Part shown: piece by piece, positions 1-8,470 of the stretch | How the letters are laid out: each line of letters starts with the position of its first letter | Position numbering within the stretch: position 1 is the stretch's first letter | Assembly: GCA_029984035.1 (NCBI GenBank) | Contig: JASBYJ010000001.1 | Location: forward strand, 248,001-312,000 | Reading direction: 5' to 3' | Origin: Conchiformibius sp. | Lineage (GTDB): Bacteria; Pseudomonadota; Gammaproteobacteria; Burkholderiales; Neisseriaceae | DNA length: 64,000 nucleotides | Program-made: the position numbers and the translations under genes | The notes under the pieces: model-generated | The model's input: only the letters and a program-made list of their open reading frames with translations | Told to the model about the DNA's origin: nothing | Databases searched by the model: none

Positions 1-1
1 A

Positions 2-838
2 CTGGATTTAAACGTGATGGAATTATCCGTTTTGCGCCGCCAGCCCAAACAGTTTGATGCAGACGGTATAGAAGTGCGCCGGCATGTCGCCGTTTCTGCC
101 GATGGAACGCATATTCCTTATTACCATGTCGGAAAACGCCACGCCCCCGATACCCCGACACTGGTTTACGCCTATGGCGGATTTGCCGTTCCCGAATTGC
201 CGCACTATCTGGGCAGCATAGGGCGGCATTGGCTTGCACAAGGCAAGTCCTTTGTACTGGCCAACATACGCGGCGGAGGCGAGTTTCCGCACTGGCATCG
301 GGCTGCACAAAAAGAAAACAAATTCAAAAGCGTAGATGACTTGCTTGCCGTAGTTGCCGACTTGCACCGACGCGGCTACAGCCGACCCGATAAAACCGCC
401 ATTCAAGGCGGCAGCAACGGAGGCTTGATTGCCGCAGCGGCATTTGTACGAGAGCCGCAACGCATAGGCGCACTGGTGTGCGAAGTGCCGCTAACCGATA
501 TGCTGCGCTATACCGAATTATCCGCCGGCGCAAGCTGGATAGAAGAATACGGCGACCCTGAGCTGCCTGAAGAACGCGCATATTTGCAAAAATTGTCGCC
601 CTACCATAATCTTCAGGCAGCCTGCCGCTATCCGCCTGCGCTGATAACCACCAGCCTGAGCGATGACCGCGTTCATCCCGCCCATGCTTTGAAGTTTTAC
701 GCCAAACTGCACGCCGTCTCGCCGCAAAGTTGGCTTTACGCCCCCGATAACGGCGGACATACGGGCAGCGGCACGCAGGAGCAGACTGCCGAAGAAATGG
801 CTTGTATATTGGTGTTTCTGAATGAGATGTTAAAGTAA
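2..838 (+). CDS. Prolyl oligopeptidase family serine peptidase (S9), C-terminal part
   Basis: The reading frame is open to the left edge, so the true start lies outside the window. What is visible is the alpha/beta-hydrolase catalytic domain. The nucleophile Ser is in GGSNGG (about residue 134 counting from the GTG at 14), the Asp is in the SLSDDRVHP stretch (about 218) and the His is in NGGHTG (about 249). Full-length S9A enzymes are near 700 residues with an N-terminal beta-propeller, so more than half is missing here. Family role: cleavage of short peptides after proline or, in some members, basic residues. There is no neighbouring gene on the left to suggest a substrate. Confident on family, not on specificity. 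Confidence 0.9.
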   Translation: MDLNVMELSVLRRQPKQFDADGIEVRRHVAVSADGTHIPYYHVGKRHAPDTPTLVYAYGGFAVPELPHYLGSIGRHWLAQGKSFVLANIRGGGEFPHWHRAAQKENKFKSVDDLLAVVADLHRRGYSRPDKTAIQGGSNGGLIAAAAFVREPQRIGALVCEVPLTDMLRYTELSAGASWIEEYGDPELPEERAYLQKLSPYHNLQAACRYPPALITTSLSDDRVHPAHALKFYAKLHAVSPQSWLYAPDNGGHTGSGTQEQTAEEMACILVFLNEMLK

Positions 839-1105
839 AGGCGGATGTGATAAATACTTCTAAGGTGGCTCTATATAAATTTCCGTTTTGTGTTTTTATT
901 TTGGTTTGCGGGTTTCGTTTTATTAAGATGTGATTCATAGATAATAAATTATTATTCTCAAATTTAAATATTTTATTTTTGAATAAATTTGATTTTATTG
1001 GGTTCGGAATGGTGCATAGGGCAGTGAAGTTTTGCTTCTGATGTTAAGTAATTGATTGTTTTTTATAGAAAAAAATTTTATTGCTCTTATAAATCAAAGA
1101 GCGGT

Positions 1106-1133
1106 TTGCTTTGTTTTAGAAATAAATTATAAT
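1106..1133 (+). promoter_or_regulatory. Putative sigma70 promoter for the first binding lipoprotein
   Basis: TTGCTT (1106-1111) and TATAAT (1128-1133) are separated by 16 bp and lie about 75 bp before the likely start codon. The -10 box is perfect; the -35 box is weaker. Inferred from sequence only. Confidence 0.45.
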
Positions 1134-1150
1134 ATCAATTGTAATAATCT

Positions 1151-1184
1151 ATCAGAAGTGTTTCTTTATCAGAAGTGTTTCTTT
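1151..1184. repeat. Perfect 17-bp tandem duplication in a 5' leader
   Basis: ATCAGAAGTGTTTCTTT occurs twice head to tail (1151-1167 and 1168-1184), just before the ribosome binding site of the first binding protein and downstream of its putative promoter. It would lie in the mRNA leader. Confidence 0.85.
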
Positions 1185-1207
1185 AAATTAATTTGGAGTT
1201 TGTTATT

Positions 1208-2041
1208 GTGGTTATCGTTCCTTCGATTTCATTTAAGAAAATATTGGTTGTTTTTATTGCTGCATTTGCTCTTACGGGATGTAACAATGAGGCTAAAGTT
1301 TCTAAAGATACTACGACTGCAGTAAAAGCGGAAAATGTCAGTAAAAAACTTCCTGAAAACGTTCCTGTAATTACTGTAGCCACTCAAGCGGATTATCCGC
1401 CGTTTGATTTTTTTGGAGAGAGCGGCAAATTTGCAGGTTTTGATGTCGATGTCATTAATGCAGTTGCTACCAACCAAGGCATGAGCGTCAATATGATTAA
1501 TGTTCCGTGGCAGGTGATTTTTACTGGTTTGGATAAAAAAGAATACGATGTTGTTATAGGTGCTATGGCACCAACTCCTGAACGTGCGGCGAAATATGCT
1601 TTAACTGAAAGTTATGCAAAAGCCCCCAATAGTGTTGTTGTTCTGGAAGATTCTCCGATTAAACGTTTGTCTGAACTGAATGGAAGAACGGTTGGTTTGT
1701 TTCTTGCCGATAATGCCTACAATACTGACAATGATTTGAAAGCGAACGGAATTGTCGTTAATCCGAAAGGGCAGTCATCTACTTGGATGCTGTTGAAAGA
1801 TTTAATGAAAGGTGAAACTGAAGCGGCAATCGTCGACAGATTGGTGGCCTTATACCATATGAAGAATATTCCTAATCAGAAGTTCCGTTTTATTGAATTA
1901 CCTTCATTGGTGGAAACAGATATAGTCATGGCTGCCCGTGATAGAGATTTGGCAGATAAGCTTAATCTCGGACTGGCAAATATCAAAGAGAATGGTACTT
2001 ATGATGAAATTTATATTAAGTGGTTTGGTGAGAATAAATGA
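1208..2041 (+). CDS. Amino-acid ABC transporter substrate-binding lipoprotein (family 3), copy 1
   Basis: A periplasmic solute-binding protein of the SBP_bac_3 family (HisJ/GlnH type), predicted to be lipid-anchored. I chose the GTG at 1208 because GGAG lies at 1195-1198, 9 nt upstream; a TTG at 1193 is possible but overlaps that site. A hydrophobic signal ends in the lipobox LTGC (Cys about 25). The mature domain begins near the VITVATQADYPPF stretch, the usual first strand of this fold, and ends with NIKENGTYDEIYIKWFGE, the family's C-terminal signature. It is closely related to the copies at 2211 and 4151. No permease or ATPase gene is adjacent, so its transporter must be elsewhere. The ligand cannot be read from the sequence. 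Confidence 0.88.
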   Translation: MVIVPSISFKKILVVFIAAFALTGCNNEAKVSKDTTTAVKAENVSKKLPENVPVITVATQADYPPFDFFGESGKFAGFDVDVINAVATNQGMSVNMINVPWQVIFTGLDKKEYDVVIGAMAPTPERAAKYALTESYAKAPNSVVVLEDSPIKRLSELNGRTVGLFLADNAYNTDNDLKANGIVVNPKGQSSTWMLLKDLMKGETEAAIVDRLVALYHMKNIPNQKFRFIELPSLVETDIVMAARDRDLADKLNLGLANIKENGTYDEIYIKWFGENK

Positions 2042-2210
2042 AGGATGATTGTTGCATAACTTGCGTATTTAGATATAAAAAGCAATTTGGTACGTAAAAC
2101 TGCATTATCGCATTTACTATTATTTGACATCAGAGCTTGCCGTATTCATTTATTTATACGTGAATATATCTGTTTCGATAATCCTGGATTTTTTAGATTG
2201 GAGCAACTAA

Positions 2211-3083
2211 ATGTTACGTTTTTACAGCTTATTTTCCATCAAAAGTGTAATAGGCCTTTTTGCCGCAATGCTGGCTTTGTCTGCTTGTAATGATGCCGCT
2301 GAACCTGTTGCGCAGCCGTCAGCCCCTGTTTTGGAAGTGGTCTCTCCAGAGCCTGAGCATCATTCAACGTCTTCTAGTGAGTTTGCAGCCCGATTGCCGC
2401 TTGACGCTCCTGTTATTATGGCAGCGACCGAGGCGAATGGGCCTCCTTTTGAATTCCTGGACAAACAAGGCAAAATTATTGGCTTCGATATTGATATCAT
2501 CCATGCAATTGCTTCAGATCAAGGTATTCGTGTTAACGTGATTAATACTAAATGGGATACTATTTTTGTTGGTTTGGACGGCAACGAATATGATATTGTT
2601 TTCGGCGGTATGGGTACAACGCCAGAAAGACAGGCTAAATATGTATTGACCGATAGTTATGTTGAGTCTCCGAGTAGAATTGTTGTTTTGGAAGATTCTC
2701 CCATTAAGCAACTTTCCGATTTGAATGGTAAGAATATTGGTGTAACGCTTGGTTATGATGCGACAGCTGATTTAAAAGAGCACAAAATTACAGCTACCCA
2801 ACAAGAATCGGATTCAATTTATGCTCAAGTAAAAGATTTGGTTTCGGGTAAAACTGATGCGATGATTGCGGATGGGTTGGTTGCAGCATATCATATCAAT
2901 CACATTCCTGATCAGAAATTCCGTTTTATTGATTTTGCAAATGTAACTATTCCCAACGTTGTGATGGCATCACACAATAAGGAATTAGTGGAGAAATTAA
3001 ACGCTGGTTTGGCAAATATCAAAGCAAACGGTACGTATGATGTTATCTATACCAAATGGTTTGGAGAATCTGCTAAAAAGTAA
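2211..3083 (+). CDS. Amino-acid ABC transporter substrate-binding lipoprotein, copy 2
   Basis: Paralogue of the preceding gene, 290 residues. The ATG at 2211 is preceded by TTGGAG. The signal peptide ends in the lipobox LSAC (Cys about 26), followed by a Pro/Glu-rich linker of about 25 residues before the binding domain. Shared blocks with copies 1 and 3 include GFDIDIIHAIA, the TPERQAKYVLTDSY-type segment and the C-terminal NIKANGTYDVIYTKWFGE. A strong hairpin terminator follows. The 170-bp gap to copy 1 contains no gene, so this copy may have its own promoter or be read through. Function by family: periplasmic capture of a polar amino acid or similar small molecule. Confidence 0.88.
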   Translation: MLRFYSLFSIKSVIGLFAAMLALSACNDAAEPVAQPSAPVLEVVSPEPEHHSTSSSEFAARLPLDAPVIMAATEANGPPFEFLDKQGKIIGFDIDIIHAIASDQGIRVNVINTKWDTIFVGLDGNEYDIVFGGMGTTPERQAKYVLTDSYVESPSRIVVLEDSPIKQLSDLNGKNIGVTLGYDATADLKEHKITATQQESDSIYAQVKDLVSGKTDAMIADGLVAAYHINHIPDQKFRFIDFANVTIPNVVMASHNKELVEKLNAGLANIKANGTYDVIYTKWFGESAKK

Positions 3084-3112
3084 TTACATAATTTGATTAT
3101 GTAATCCTATTT

Positions 3113-3144
3113 CAGGCAGCCTATATTGGGCTGCCTGTTTTTTT
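3113..3144 (+). terminator. Rho-independent terminator made from inverted DUS cores
   Basis: CAGGCAGCC (3113-3121) pairs with GGCTGCCTG (3129-3137), followed by seven T. It lies 30 bp after the copy 2 stop codon. A second AT-rich hairpin, ATTACATAA / TTATGTAAT, overlaps the end of the gene just upstream. Confidence 0.85.
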
Positions 3145-3307
3145 AAGATATTTGTTAAAGGTAGTGGGCAGTTTATGAAAAGGGGTTGATTGGATAATGT
3201 CGGTACTAAGATTATTGCTTAGACTATTTATCAGGTGATGATAAATATAATATCGATTAAATTTTGATTATCTTTTTGGAGATGAAGTGGAAAAAAAGCA
3301 GCAAATT

Positions 3308-3941
3308 TTACCATTTTTTCAATATTTTAATCTGTATTTTGAGTGTCCCGAAGTTAAACCTAAACTTACATTCTTTCAAGAGCAAAGGAAGTTTTTTCAG
3401 TTTATTTCATTATATTTTCTAAGCACTCGCTTTGCTTGAGTCCAAAAATTTTCAATTCTATTGATATGATTTTCTCTCCCAATAAAAATCTCTGAGTGAT
3501 TAATGCGTTTGTGATGAAATTCACTGATTTCAAAAATATCATAATTGCCATAACTGTCCGTACAAACTCAGCGATCAGGTTTTATTTTTTCTCTTAATAG
3601 CAGGTAGTAATGTTTAGGCCTCGTATTAACAACTACTGTAAATATCTTAATTTGTCGCTTTAATATGCCAAAGCAGCTACTTTGCCGGAGACTTCTTGAC
3701 CTTGTTTTCCTTTGCGATGTCCTCCAGAATAACTCTCATCTAATTCAATTTCCCTTCAAAAATTTCATCTGCTTCAAGTGCTAGATGATAGTCAATCATT
3801 TGACGAATTTTGCGGCAAAACGAAATCGCTGAGTTAGGCTGAGTTCCTAAAATATCTGCTACTGAGCGAGCAGTAACTTCTAATACAAAAAAACGAGTAG
3901 TTTTGTATGGATTTCTTTAATTTGCAATTTATTATCTCCAT
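3308..3941 (-). pseudogene. Decayed IS1016-type transposase (IS1595 family)
   Basis: Reading the minus strand from an ATG at 3941 gives MEIINCKLKKSIQ. After frameshifts it continues as FFVLEVTARSVADILG, then EIELDESYSGGHRKGKQGQ, a TVVVNTRP segment, SEFHHKRINHSE, NHINRIENFWTQAKR and finally FRFNFGTL, closing with a stop at 3308. These blocks, in this order, match the IS1016 transposases common in Neisseriaceae, Pasteurellaceae and Moraxella, including the ELDESY acidic motif. Several single-base indels and in-frame stops make it non-functional. I could not define terminal inverted repeats. It sits between binding-protein copies 2 and 3, so it may have taken part in their duplication. Confidence 0.88.
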
Positions 3942-4150
3942 AATACTTCAGATACACATGTTTTTATCTTAGAATAGTTTTTGTGCATCAGTCGGGATTG
4001 ATGTTACAATTAGAAATCGAGAATTTACTCGAAAGTTCATCAAGGTTTTTTTATTTCTTCTTAGTAAGAAGTAAGATAATTTGGTTTCATCAATATGTTG
4101 AGTAGATGAATAGGTGGTATTTTTATCATTATGATTCAGGAGTGCTTGGA

Positions 4151-5005
4151 ATGAGAGTTAATTTTGATCGTGTGCGCGAAAAAGTTTGGATACTGTCTAG
4201 TATTTTATTATTAGTGTCCTGTAATCAAAAAGATATTACGGCTCCTCCTGAAAGTGTTGTTCCTTCAGAAGAAGTGAAGCAACTTGAGTTTGGTGTGGCT
4301 GAAAATGAATTTTCCAAGCATATTTCTGTGGATGCGCCACAAATTATGGTTGCTACACAAGCTAATCAACCTCCATTCGAATTTTTGGATAGAGATGGTA
4401 AATTCGTAGGATTTGATATTGATATTGTTCATGCTATCGCAGCAGATCAAGGAATGAGAGTGCATATGGTCAACACTTCGTGGAAGACTATCTTCCTTGG
4501 TCTGGATAATAAAGATTATGATATTGTTATCGGAGGAATGGGGCCTAACGAAGAACGTCAATCTAAATATGCATTGACTGATAGTTATGCGCGAATTCCT
4601 AATATTGCGGTAATGCTGGAAACTTCTTCTATCAATCAATTGTCTGACTTAAATGGCAAGAAGATTAGCGTGTTTGACATAGAAAGTGCAGATCAGGGTT
4701 TAAAAGCGCATAAGGTTTCTGCTGGGGCGTTGAAAGCAACATCTTCTGCTTATATGATGTTGAGGGATGTTGTATCAGGGGAGACAGATGCTGCGATTGC
4801 AGATAAGTTTTTGATTTTATATCATGCTAAAAATATGCCTGATTACAAGTTCCGTTATATTGAAATTCCCAGCTCTCCTGATAATGAGATAGTTATTATG
4901 GCATCTCATGATAGAGAGTTGGCTAAAAAAATGAATGTGGGTTTGGCAAATATCAAAGAAAATGGCATTTATGATGCCATTATCCAGAAATGGTTCGGGG
5001 AATAG
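4151..5005 (+). CDS. Amino-acid ABC transporter substrate-binding lipoprotein, copy 3
   Basis: Third paralogue, 284 residues from the ATG at 4151, chosen because AGGAG lies at 4138-4142; an upstream in-frame ATG at 4106 has no such site. The signal peptide ends in the lipobox LVSC (Cys about 24). The binding domain matches copies 1 and 2 (GFDIDIVHAIAADQGMRVH, then NIKENGIYDAIIQKWFGE at the end). Codon use is AT-rich like its siblings. It is separated from copy 2 by the transposase remnant and followed by its own DUS-type terminator. Ligand unknown. The three proteins differ in the middle of the domain, so they could bind different solutes. Confidence 0.88.
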   Translation: MRVNFDRVREKVWILSSILLLVSCNQKDITAPPESVVPSEEVKQLEFGVAENEFSKHISVDAPQIMVATQANQPPFEFLDRDGKFVGFDIDIVHAIAADQGMRVHMVNTSWKTIFLGLDNKDYDIVIGGMGPNEERQSKYALTDSYARIPNIAVMLETSSINQLSDLNGKKISVFDIESADQGLKAHKVSAGALKATSSAYMMLRDVVSGETDAAIADKFLILYHAKNMPDYKFRYIEIPSSPDNEIVIMASHDRELAKKMNVGLANIKENGIYDAIIQKWFGE

Positions 5006-5050
5006 TAACAGAAATAATTGTTCTATTTGGAAAATATATATTTAATTTTT

Positions 5051-5079
5051 AGGCAGCCTGTAATTAGGCTGCCTTTTTT
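5051..5079 (+). terminator. Terminator of inverted DUS cores after copy 3
   Basis: AGGCAGCCT (5051-5059) and AGGCTGCCT (5066-5074) form a 9-bp stem with a 6-nt loop, followed by a T run. Confidence 0.85.
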
Positions 5080-5309
5080 AGATTAATGTTTACTTATGTT
5101 TGCATGCTAACAATGTTAATTTATATGTATGCGTTATTGTTCATTGTAAGGGGTAAAGTCCAGAAAAATTCAGAATATCATTAAATGGTGTTGAGGTCTT
5201 GGGAACTTAGCCAAATTTGTGTATCTATAAAAGAAACATCTCTTGTTTATAAATGCTACAAGATTATGATTTATTTTAAACTAATGTGGAAGAGATCGGT
5301 CTATCGGAT

Positions 5310-5372
5310 TTGGTGAACATCAAGACGACGATGTATACATATACTGTTTGTACTAAATGGTTTAGCGAGAGA
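5310..5372 (+). pseudogene. C-terminal scrap of a fourth substrate-binding protein
   Basis: This frame reads LVNIKTTMYTYTVCTKWFSER, which aligns with the last 20 residues of the three intact copies (LANIKANGTYDVIYTKWFGE). The conserved NIK, TY and KWF-E positions are kept. Nothing upstream is recognisable, so this is a relic of a further duplicate. It lies in an otherwise geneless stretch from 5006 to 5764. Confidence 0.6.
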
Positions 5373-5764
5373 GTAACACTGGATTTTGATATGGGGAATA
5401 AGTTTTTAAACAGTCTGTCAGAGGCTGTCTGAATTGTATGATAATGTTTAAATTCATTTCTATTTTTAAATCATTTTATGAATTTGATTATCTTGAAGAA
5501 AAGAGTGTAGGGAGGAATGTAAATTTTTATGTAAGCCTTTTACATAAGTAAAAACACTTTGACACTTGATTATGGCTCATGTAGATTTGTAGCTATTTGA
5601 TGGCCGGGAAGGTTGCATTTCTTTTGGCTGCCTGAAAAAAAATGGCAGTATTGCTTTGGTAGCTTATTTGACACTGTATCGTATCGGCTGCATCTGAATG
5701 TATTACTTGCCAATATGGACATTGGTTGTGTGGTTTTTATTATGTTATTGATGGAGTAACTGTC

Positions 5765-7183
5765 ATGAACGTTAAACAAGTCGTTCAGATGATTGAGGAC
5801 AATGACGTCCGTTTTATTGATTTACGGTTTACCGATACCAAAGGCAAACAACAGCATGTTTCTTTGCCTGCCCGTATTGTGCTTGAGGATCCTGAAGATT
5901 GGTTTGAAAACGGGCAAGCGTTTGACGGCTCTTCGATTGGTGGTTGGAAAGGCATCCAGGCTTCGGATATGCAGTTGCGTCCCGATCCCGCCACTGCATT
6001 TATCGACCCGTTTTACGATGATGCAACTTTGGTCATGACTTGCGATGTGATTGACCCTGCAAATGGGCAAGGTTATGACCGCGACCCGCGTTCAATTGCC
6101 AAGCGTGCCGAAGCCTATTTGAAATCCACAGGTATTGGCGATACCGCTTACTTTGGCCCGGAACCCGAATTTTTTGTATTCGATGGAATCACTTTTGAAA
6201 ACCAAATGCATAAAGCGGGATTTGAATTGATTTCGGAAACAGGGGTATGGTCAAGCGGGAACTCGTTTGACGGGCAAAATACCGGCCATCGTCCTGTTGT
6301 AAAAGGTAATTATTTATCGCTTGCTCCTATTGATGCGGGACAGGATTTGCGCTCGGCTATGGTGAATATTTTGGAGGAAATCGGCATACCGGTTGAGGTG
6401 CATCATGGTGAAGTAGCGACAGGCGCACAGATGGAAATCGGTACGAAATTCAGTACGTTGGTTCGCCGTGCCGACCAAACCCAAGATATGAAATATGTGA
6501 TTTTGAATGTCGCACATAATTTTGGCAAAACTGCGACCTTTATGCCTAAGCCTATGATGGGGGATAACGGCAGCGGTATGCATGTTCATCAATCTATCTG
6601 GAAAGACGGACAGAATCTGTTTGCCGGAGATGGCTATGCAGGTTTGAGCGACACTGCCCTGTATTATATCGGCGGTATTATCAAGCATGCTAAGGCATTG
6701 AATGCCATTACCAATCCTTCTACCAATTCCTACAAACGTCTGGTTCCGCATTTTGAAGCACCTGTGAAATTGGCTTATTCTGCCAAAAACCGTTCGGCGT
6801 CTATTCGTATTCCTACAGTTAACAGTGCGAAAGCCAGAAGGATTGAAGCACGCTTTCCCGATCCTACTGCCAATCCTTATTTGTGTTTTGCAGCCTTGTT
6901 AATGGCGGGGTTGGACGGCATTCAAAATAAAATTCACCCTGGAGATCCTGCTACTAAAAACCTATATGACCTTCCGCCGGAAGAGGATGCACAAATCCCT
7001 ACAGTATGCGCTTCTTTGGATGAAGCCTTGCAGGCATTGAAGGCCGATCATGAATTTTTATTGCGTGGTGGAGTATTTAGTAAAGATTGGATTGACAGTT
7101 ACATTGAATTTAAGTCCGAAGATGTCCGCAGGCTACAAATGGCTCCGCATCCTGTGGAATTTGAGATGTATTATTCGTTGTAA
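5765..7183 (+). CDS. glnA: Glutamine synthetase, type I
   Basis: Makes glutamine from glutamate, ammonia and ATP; the cytoplasmic entry point of nitrogen assimilation. The protein is 472 residues, the usual GSI length (E. coli 469). I chose the ATG at 5765, preceded by GGAG, because the family starts with a K-x-V-x-QMIEDNDV-like sequence; the upstream extension has no counterpart. The N-terminal beta-grasp (VRFIDLRFTDTKGKQQHVS), the catalytic NGSGMHVHQS block and the adenylylation tyrosine in KNLYDLPPEE (about residue 401) are all present, so control by the GlnE adenylyltransferase is expected. It is monocistronic, with a strong terminator. It has no link in sequence to the binding proteins upstream, though glutamine uptake would be a plausible common theme. 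Confidence 0.97.
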   Translation: MNVKQVVQMIEDNDVRFIDLRFTDTKGKQQHVSLPARIVLEDPEDWFENGQAFDGSSIGGWKGIQASDMQLRPDPATAFIDPFYDDATLVMTCDVIDPANGQGYDRDPRSIAKRAEAYLKSTGIGDTAYFGPEPEFFVFDGITFENQMHKAGFELISETGVWSSGNSFDGQNTGHRPVVKGNYLSLAPIDAGQDLRSAMVNILEEIGIPVEVHHGEVATGAQMEIGTKFSTLVRRADQTQDMKYVILNVAHNFGKTATFMPKPMMGDNGSGMHVHQSIWKDGQNLFAGDGYAGLSDTALYYIGGIIKHAKALNAITNPSTNSYKRLVPHFEAPVKLAYSAKNRSASIRIPTVNSAKARRIEARFPDPTANPYLCFAALLMAGLDGIQNKIHPGDPATKNLYDLPPEEDAQIPTVCASLDEALQALKADHEFLLRGGVFSKDWIDSYIEFKSEDVRRLQMAPHPVEFEMYYSL

Positions 7184-7206
7184 TGGTATGGCATAAGAGT
7201 AAAATG

Positions 7207-7235
7207 AGCTGCCTGAAAAATTCAGGCAGCTTTTT
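7207..7235 (+). terminator. glnA terminator, inverted DUS pair
   Basis: AGCTGCCTGAA (7207-7217) and TTCAGGCAGCT (7221-7231) form an 11-bp stem with a 3-nt loop and a T tail, 23 bp after the glnA stop. Confidence 0.88.
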
Positions 7236-7442
7236 GATGCACGTTAATTCAAAACTGTAATTGGATATCCCGCAATCATGATGCATCATGATTTGGAAAT
7301 GAAGTAGCTTTTCTATTGGATGATTTATATGCACATTAAAATAATTCAATGAAAAACAATCAATTGATATTATTTTAGGTGGAATTTATAACTTAAGGCT
7401 TTACATAGAGGCTGATTCTTGTATAATAGCATCTTTCGCACG

Positions 7443-7527
7443 GCCCAGGTGGCGAAATTGGTAGACGCAGGGGACTCAAAATCCCCCGCCGCAAGGTGTG
7501 TCGGTTCGAGTCCGACCCTGGGCACCA
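7443..7527 (+). tRNA. tRNA-Leu (anticodon CAA)
   Basis: An 85-nt class II tRNA. Acceptor GCCCAGG pairs with CCTGGGC, the anticodon arm is GGGGA-CTCAAAA-TCCCC giving CAA (reads UUG), the variable arm is long (CGCCGCAAGGTGTG) and the T loop GTTCGAGTC is standard. CCA is encoded at 7525-7527. Confidence 0.96.
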
Positions 7528-7864
7528 CAAACCGCTTTTCAGCGGTTCTTTTTTCGTCTAATGTTATCCAGTCCTGTAAATCAACCAATTGAATCTAAAT
7601 AATTTTTTTTGCTGTTTTGGGTTTTATTTTCTGTCCAATTCCAACCAATACCATACAATTAAGCAACGGGTTTTTTGTCAATATCTGCAAATACCTTAAT
7701 ATATGAGTAGTTTAATAAATAATCTAAATTCAGTAGTGATTTGATTACAAAAAATTATTTTCTTTTAGACCAAGACGGCATAAATATTAAGATATTTATG
7801 CCGTCTTGGTTTTATTGTATTGCCAGATAACCGAACATGTTTTATAGAAAGTTAAAGTATTAAA
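7528..7864. other. Intergenic stretch with one large hairpin
   Basis: No gene seen between the tRNA and the rhodanese gene. The only structure is the 19-bp hairpin at 7769-7810, described separately. Confidence 0.6.
7769..7810. terminator. Perfect 19-bp hairpin, probable bidirectional terminator
   Basis: ACCAAGACGGCATAAATAT (7769-7787) pairs perfectly with ATATTTATGCCGTCTTGGT (7792-7810) around a TAAG loop. TTTTATT follows on the plus strand; on the minus strand a T-rich tail follows too. It lies 55 bp beyond the end of the minus-strand rhodanese gene. It contains ATGCCGTCT, not the local DUS core. Confidence 0.7.
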
Positions 7865-8230
7865 TTATTTTAACCCCTGTTTCAATAAGTTTTGATAACT
7901 GCCTTCATTGTGTACATTAGTATAACCGAGTTTAAGCAACTCTTTCATTGCCAATTCTGAACGGTTGCCGCTGCGGCAGTAGAGATGTATTGGGGTGTTT
8001 TTATCAGGAATTATTTTGTCAATTCCTGAGGTGATTTTGTTCAAAGGAATGTTGATGGAATGGCTTAAATGGCCTTCGTCATATTCCTGTGGAGTACGAA
8101 CATCAATCCAAAATTCGCTTGTTTCAATGCTTTTCTGTATTGTGGCGACGCTAGGCCGCTCTGCGGCACCTGCAAGAGGGGTTATGTAGAGCAAGGTAGC
8201 AGAGACAATGGCGAGTAAACAATGTTTCAT
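7865..8230 (-). CDS. Periplasmic single-domain rhodanese-like protein
   Basis: 121 residues: an N-terminal Sec signal peptide (MKHCLLAIVSATLLYITPLAGAA) followed by one rhodanese fold. IDVRTPQEYDEGHL is the CH2-type motif, and the active-site Cys lies in the loop YCRSGNRS. Size and layout match PspE-type sulfurtransferases, which transfer sulfane sulfur to thiophilic acceptors such as cyanide in vitro; the physiological acceptor is not known. It is a single gene on its strand, with a terminator-like hairpin downstream. Confident on fold, modest on role. Confidence 0.88.
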   Translation of the reverse strand: MKHCLLAIVSATLLYITPLAGAAERPSVATIQKSIETSEFWIDVRTPQEYDEGHLSHSINIPLNKITSGIDKIIPDKNTPIHLYCRSGNRSELAMKELLKLGYTNVHNEGSYQNLLKQGLK

Positions 8231-8470
8231 AGTGTGCTTTCATCGGATAAATTGTTATTTTAGCTTAATTGTATGAAGTTAGTATGGGCTGATTTCTTGT
8301 GATGGTGTGGATTATTGAAAGCGGAATATATTGGGCGCAAATCAAGTCGATATTTTGGGTTTTATGCGGATGGTGACGTATTGGTCTGTTTCTAGGGGAC
8401 CGGTTGCGGAATAGTGTGGGTATTGTATCTGTTGTGATGAGTTTTGAAAAAAGATATGAACATCGGATAA

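Larger units (their letters stand above)
839..1207. other. AT-rich intergenic region upstream of the first binding protein
   Basis: No gene seen. It holds a plausible sigma70 promoter (1106-1133), a perfect 17-bp tandem duplication (1151-1184) and a short palindrome TAATAAATTATTA at 942-954 that could be an operator but is not assignable. Base composition is much more AT-rich than in the flanking peptidase gene. Confidence 0.6.

Noticed and set aside
7370..7588. 72-codon frame antisense to tRNA-Leu
   Set aside because: Covers the tRNA; the RVGLEPTHLAAGDFESPAS-like peptide is the usual translation artefact of tRNA-Leu.
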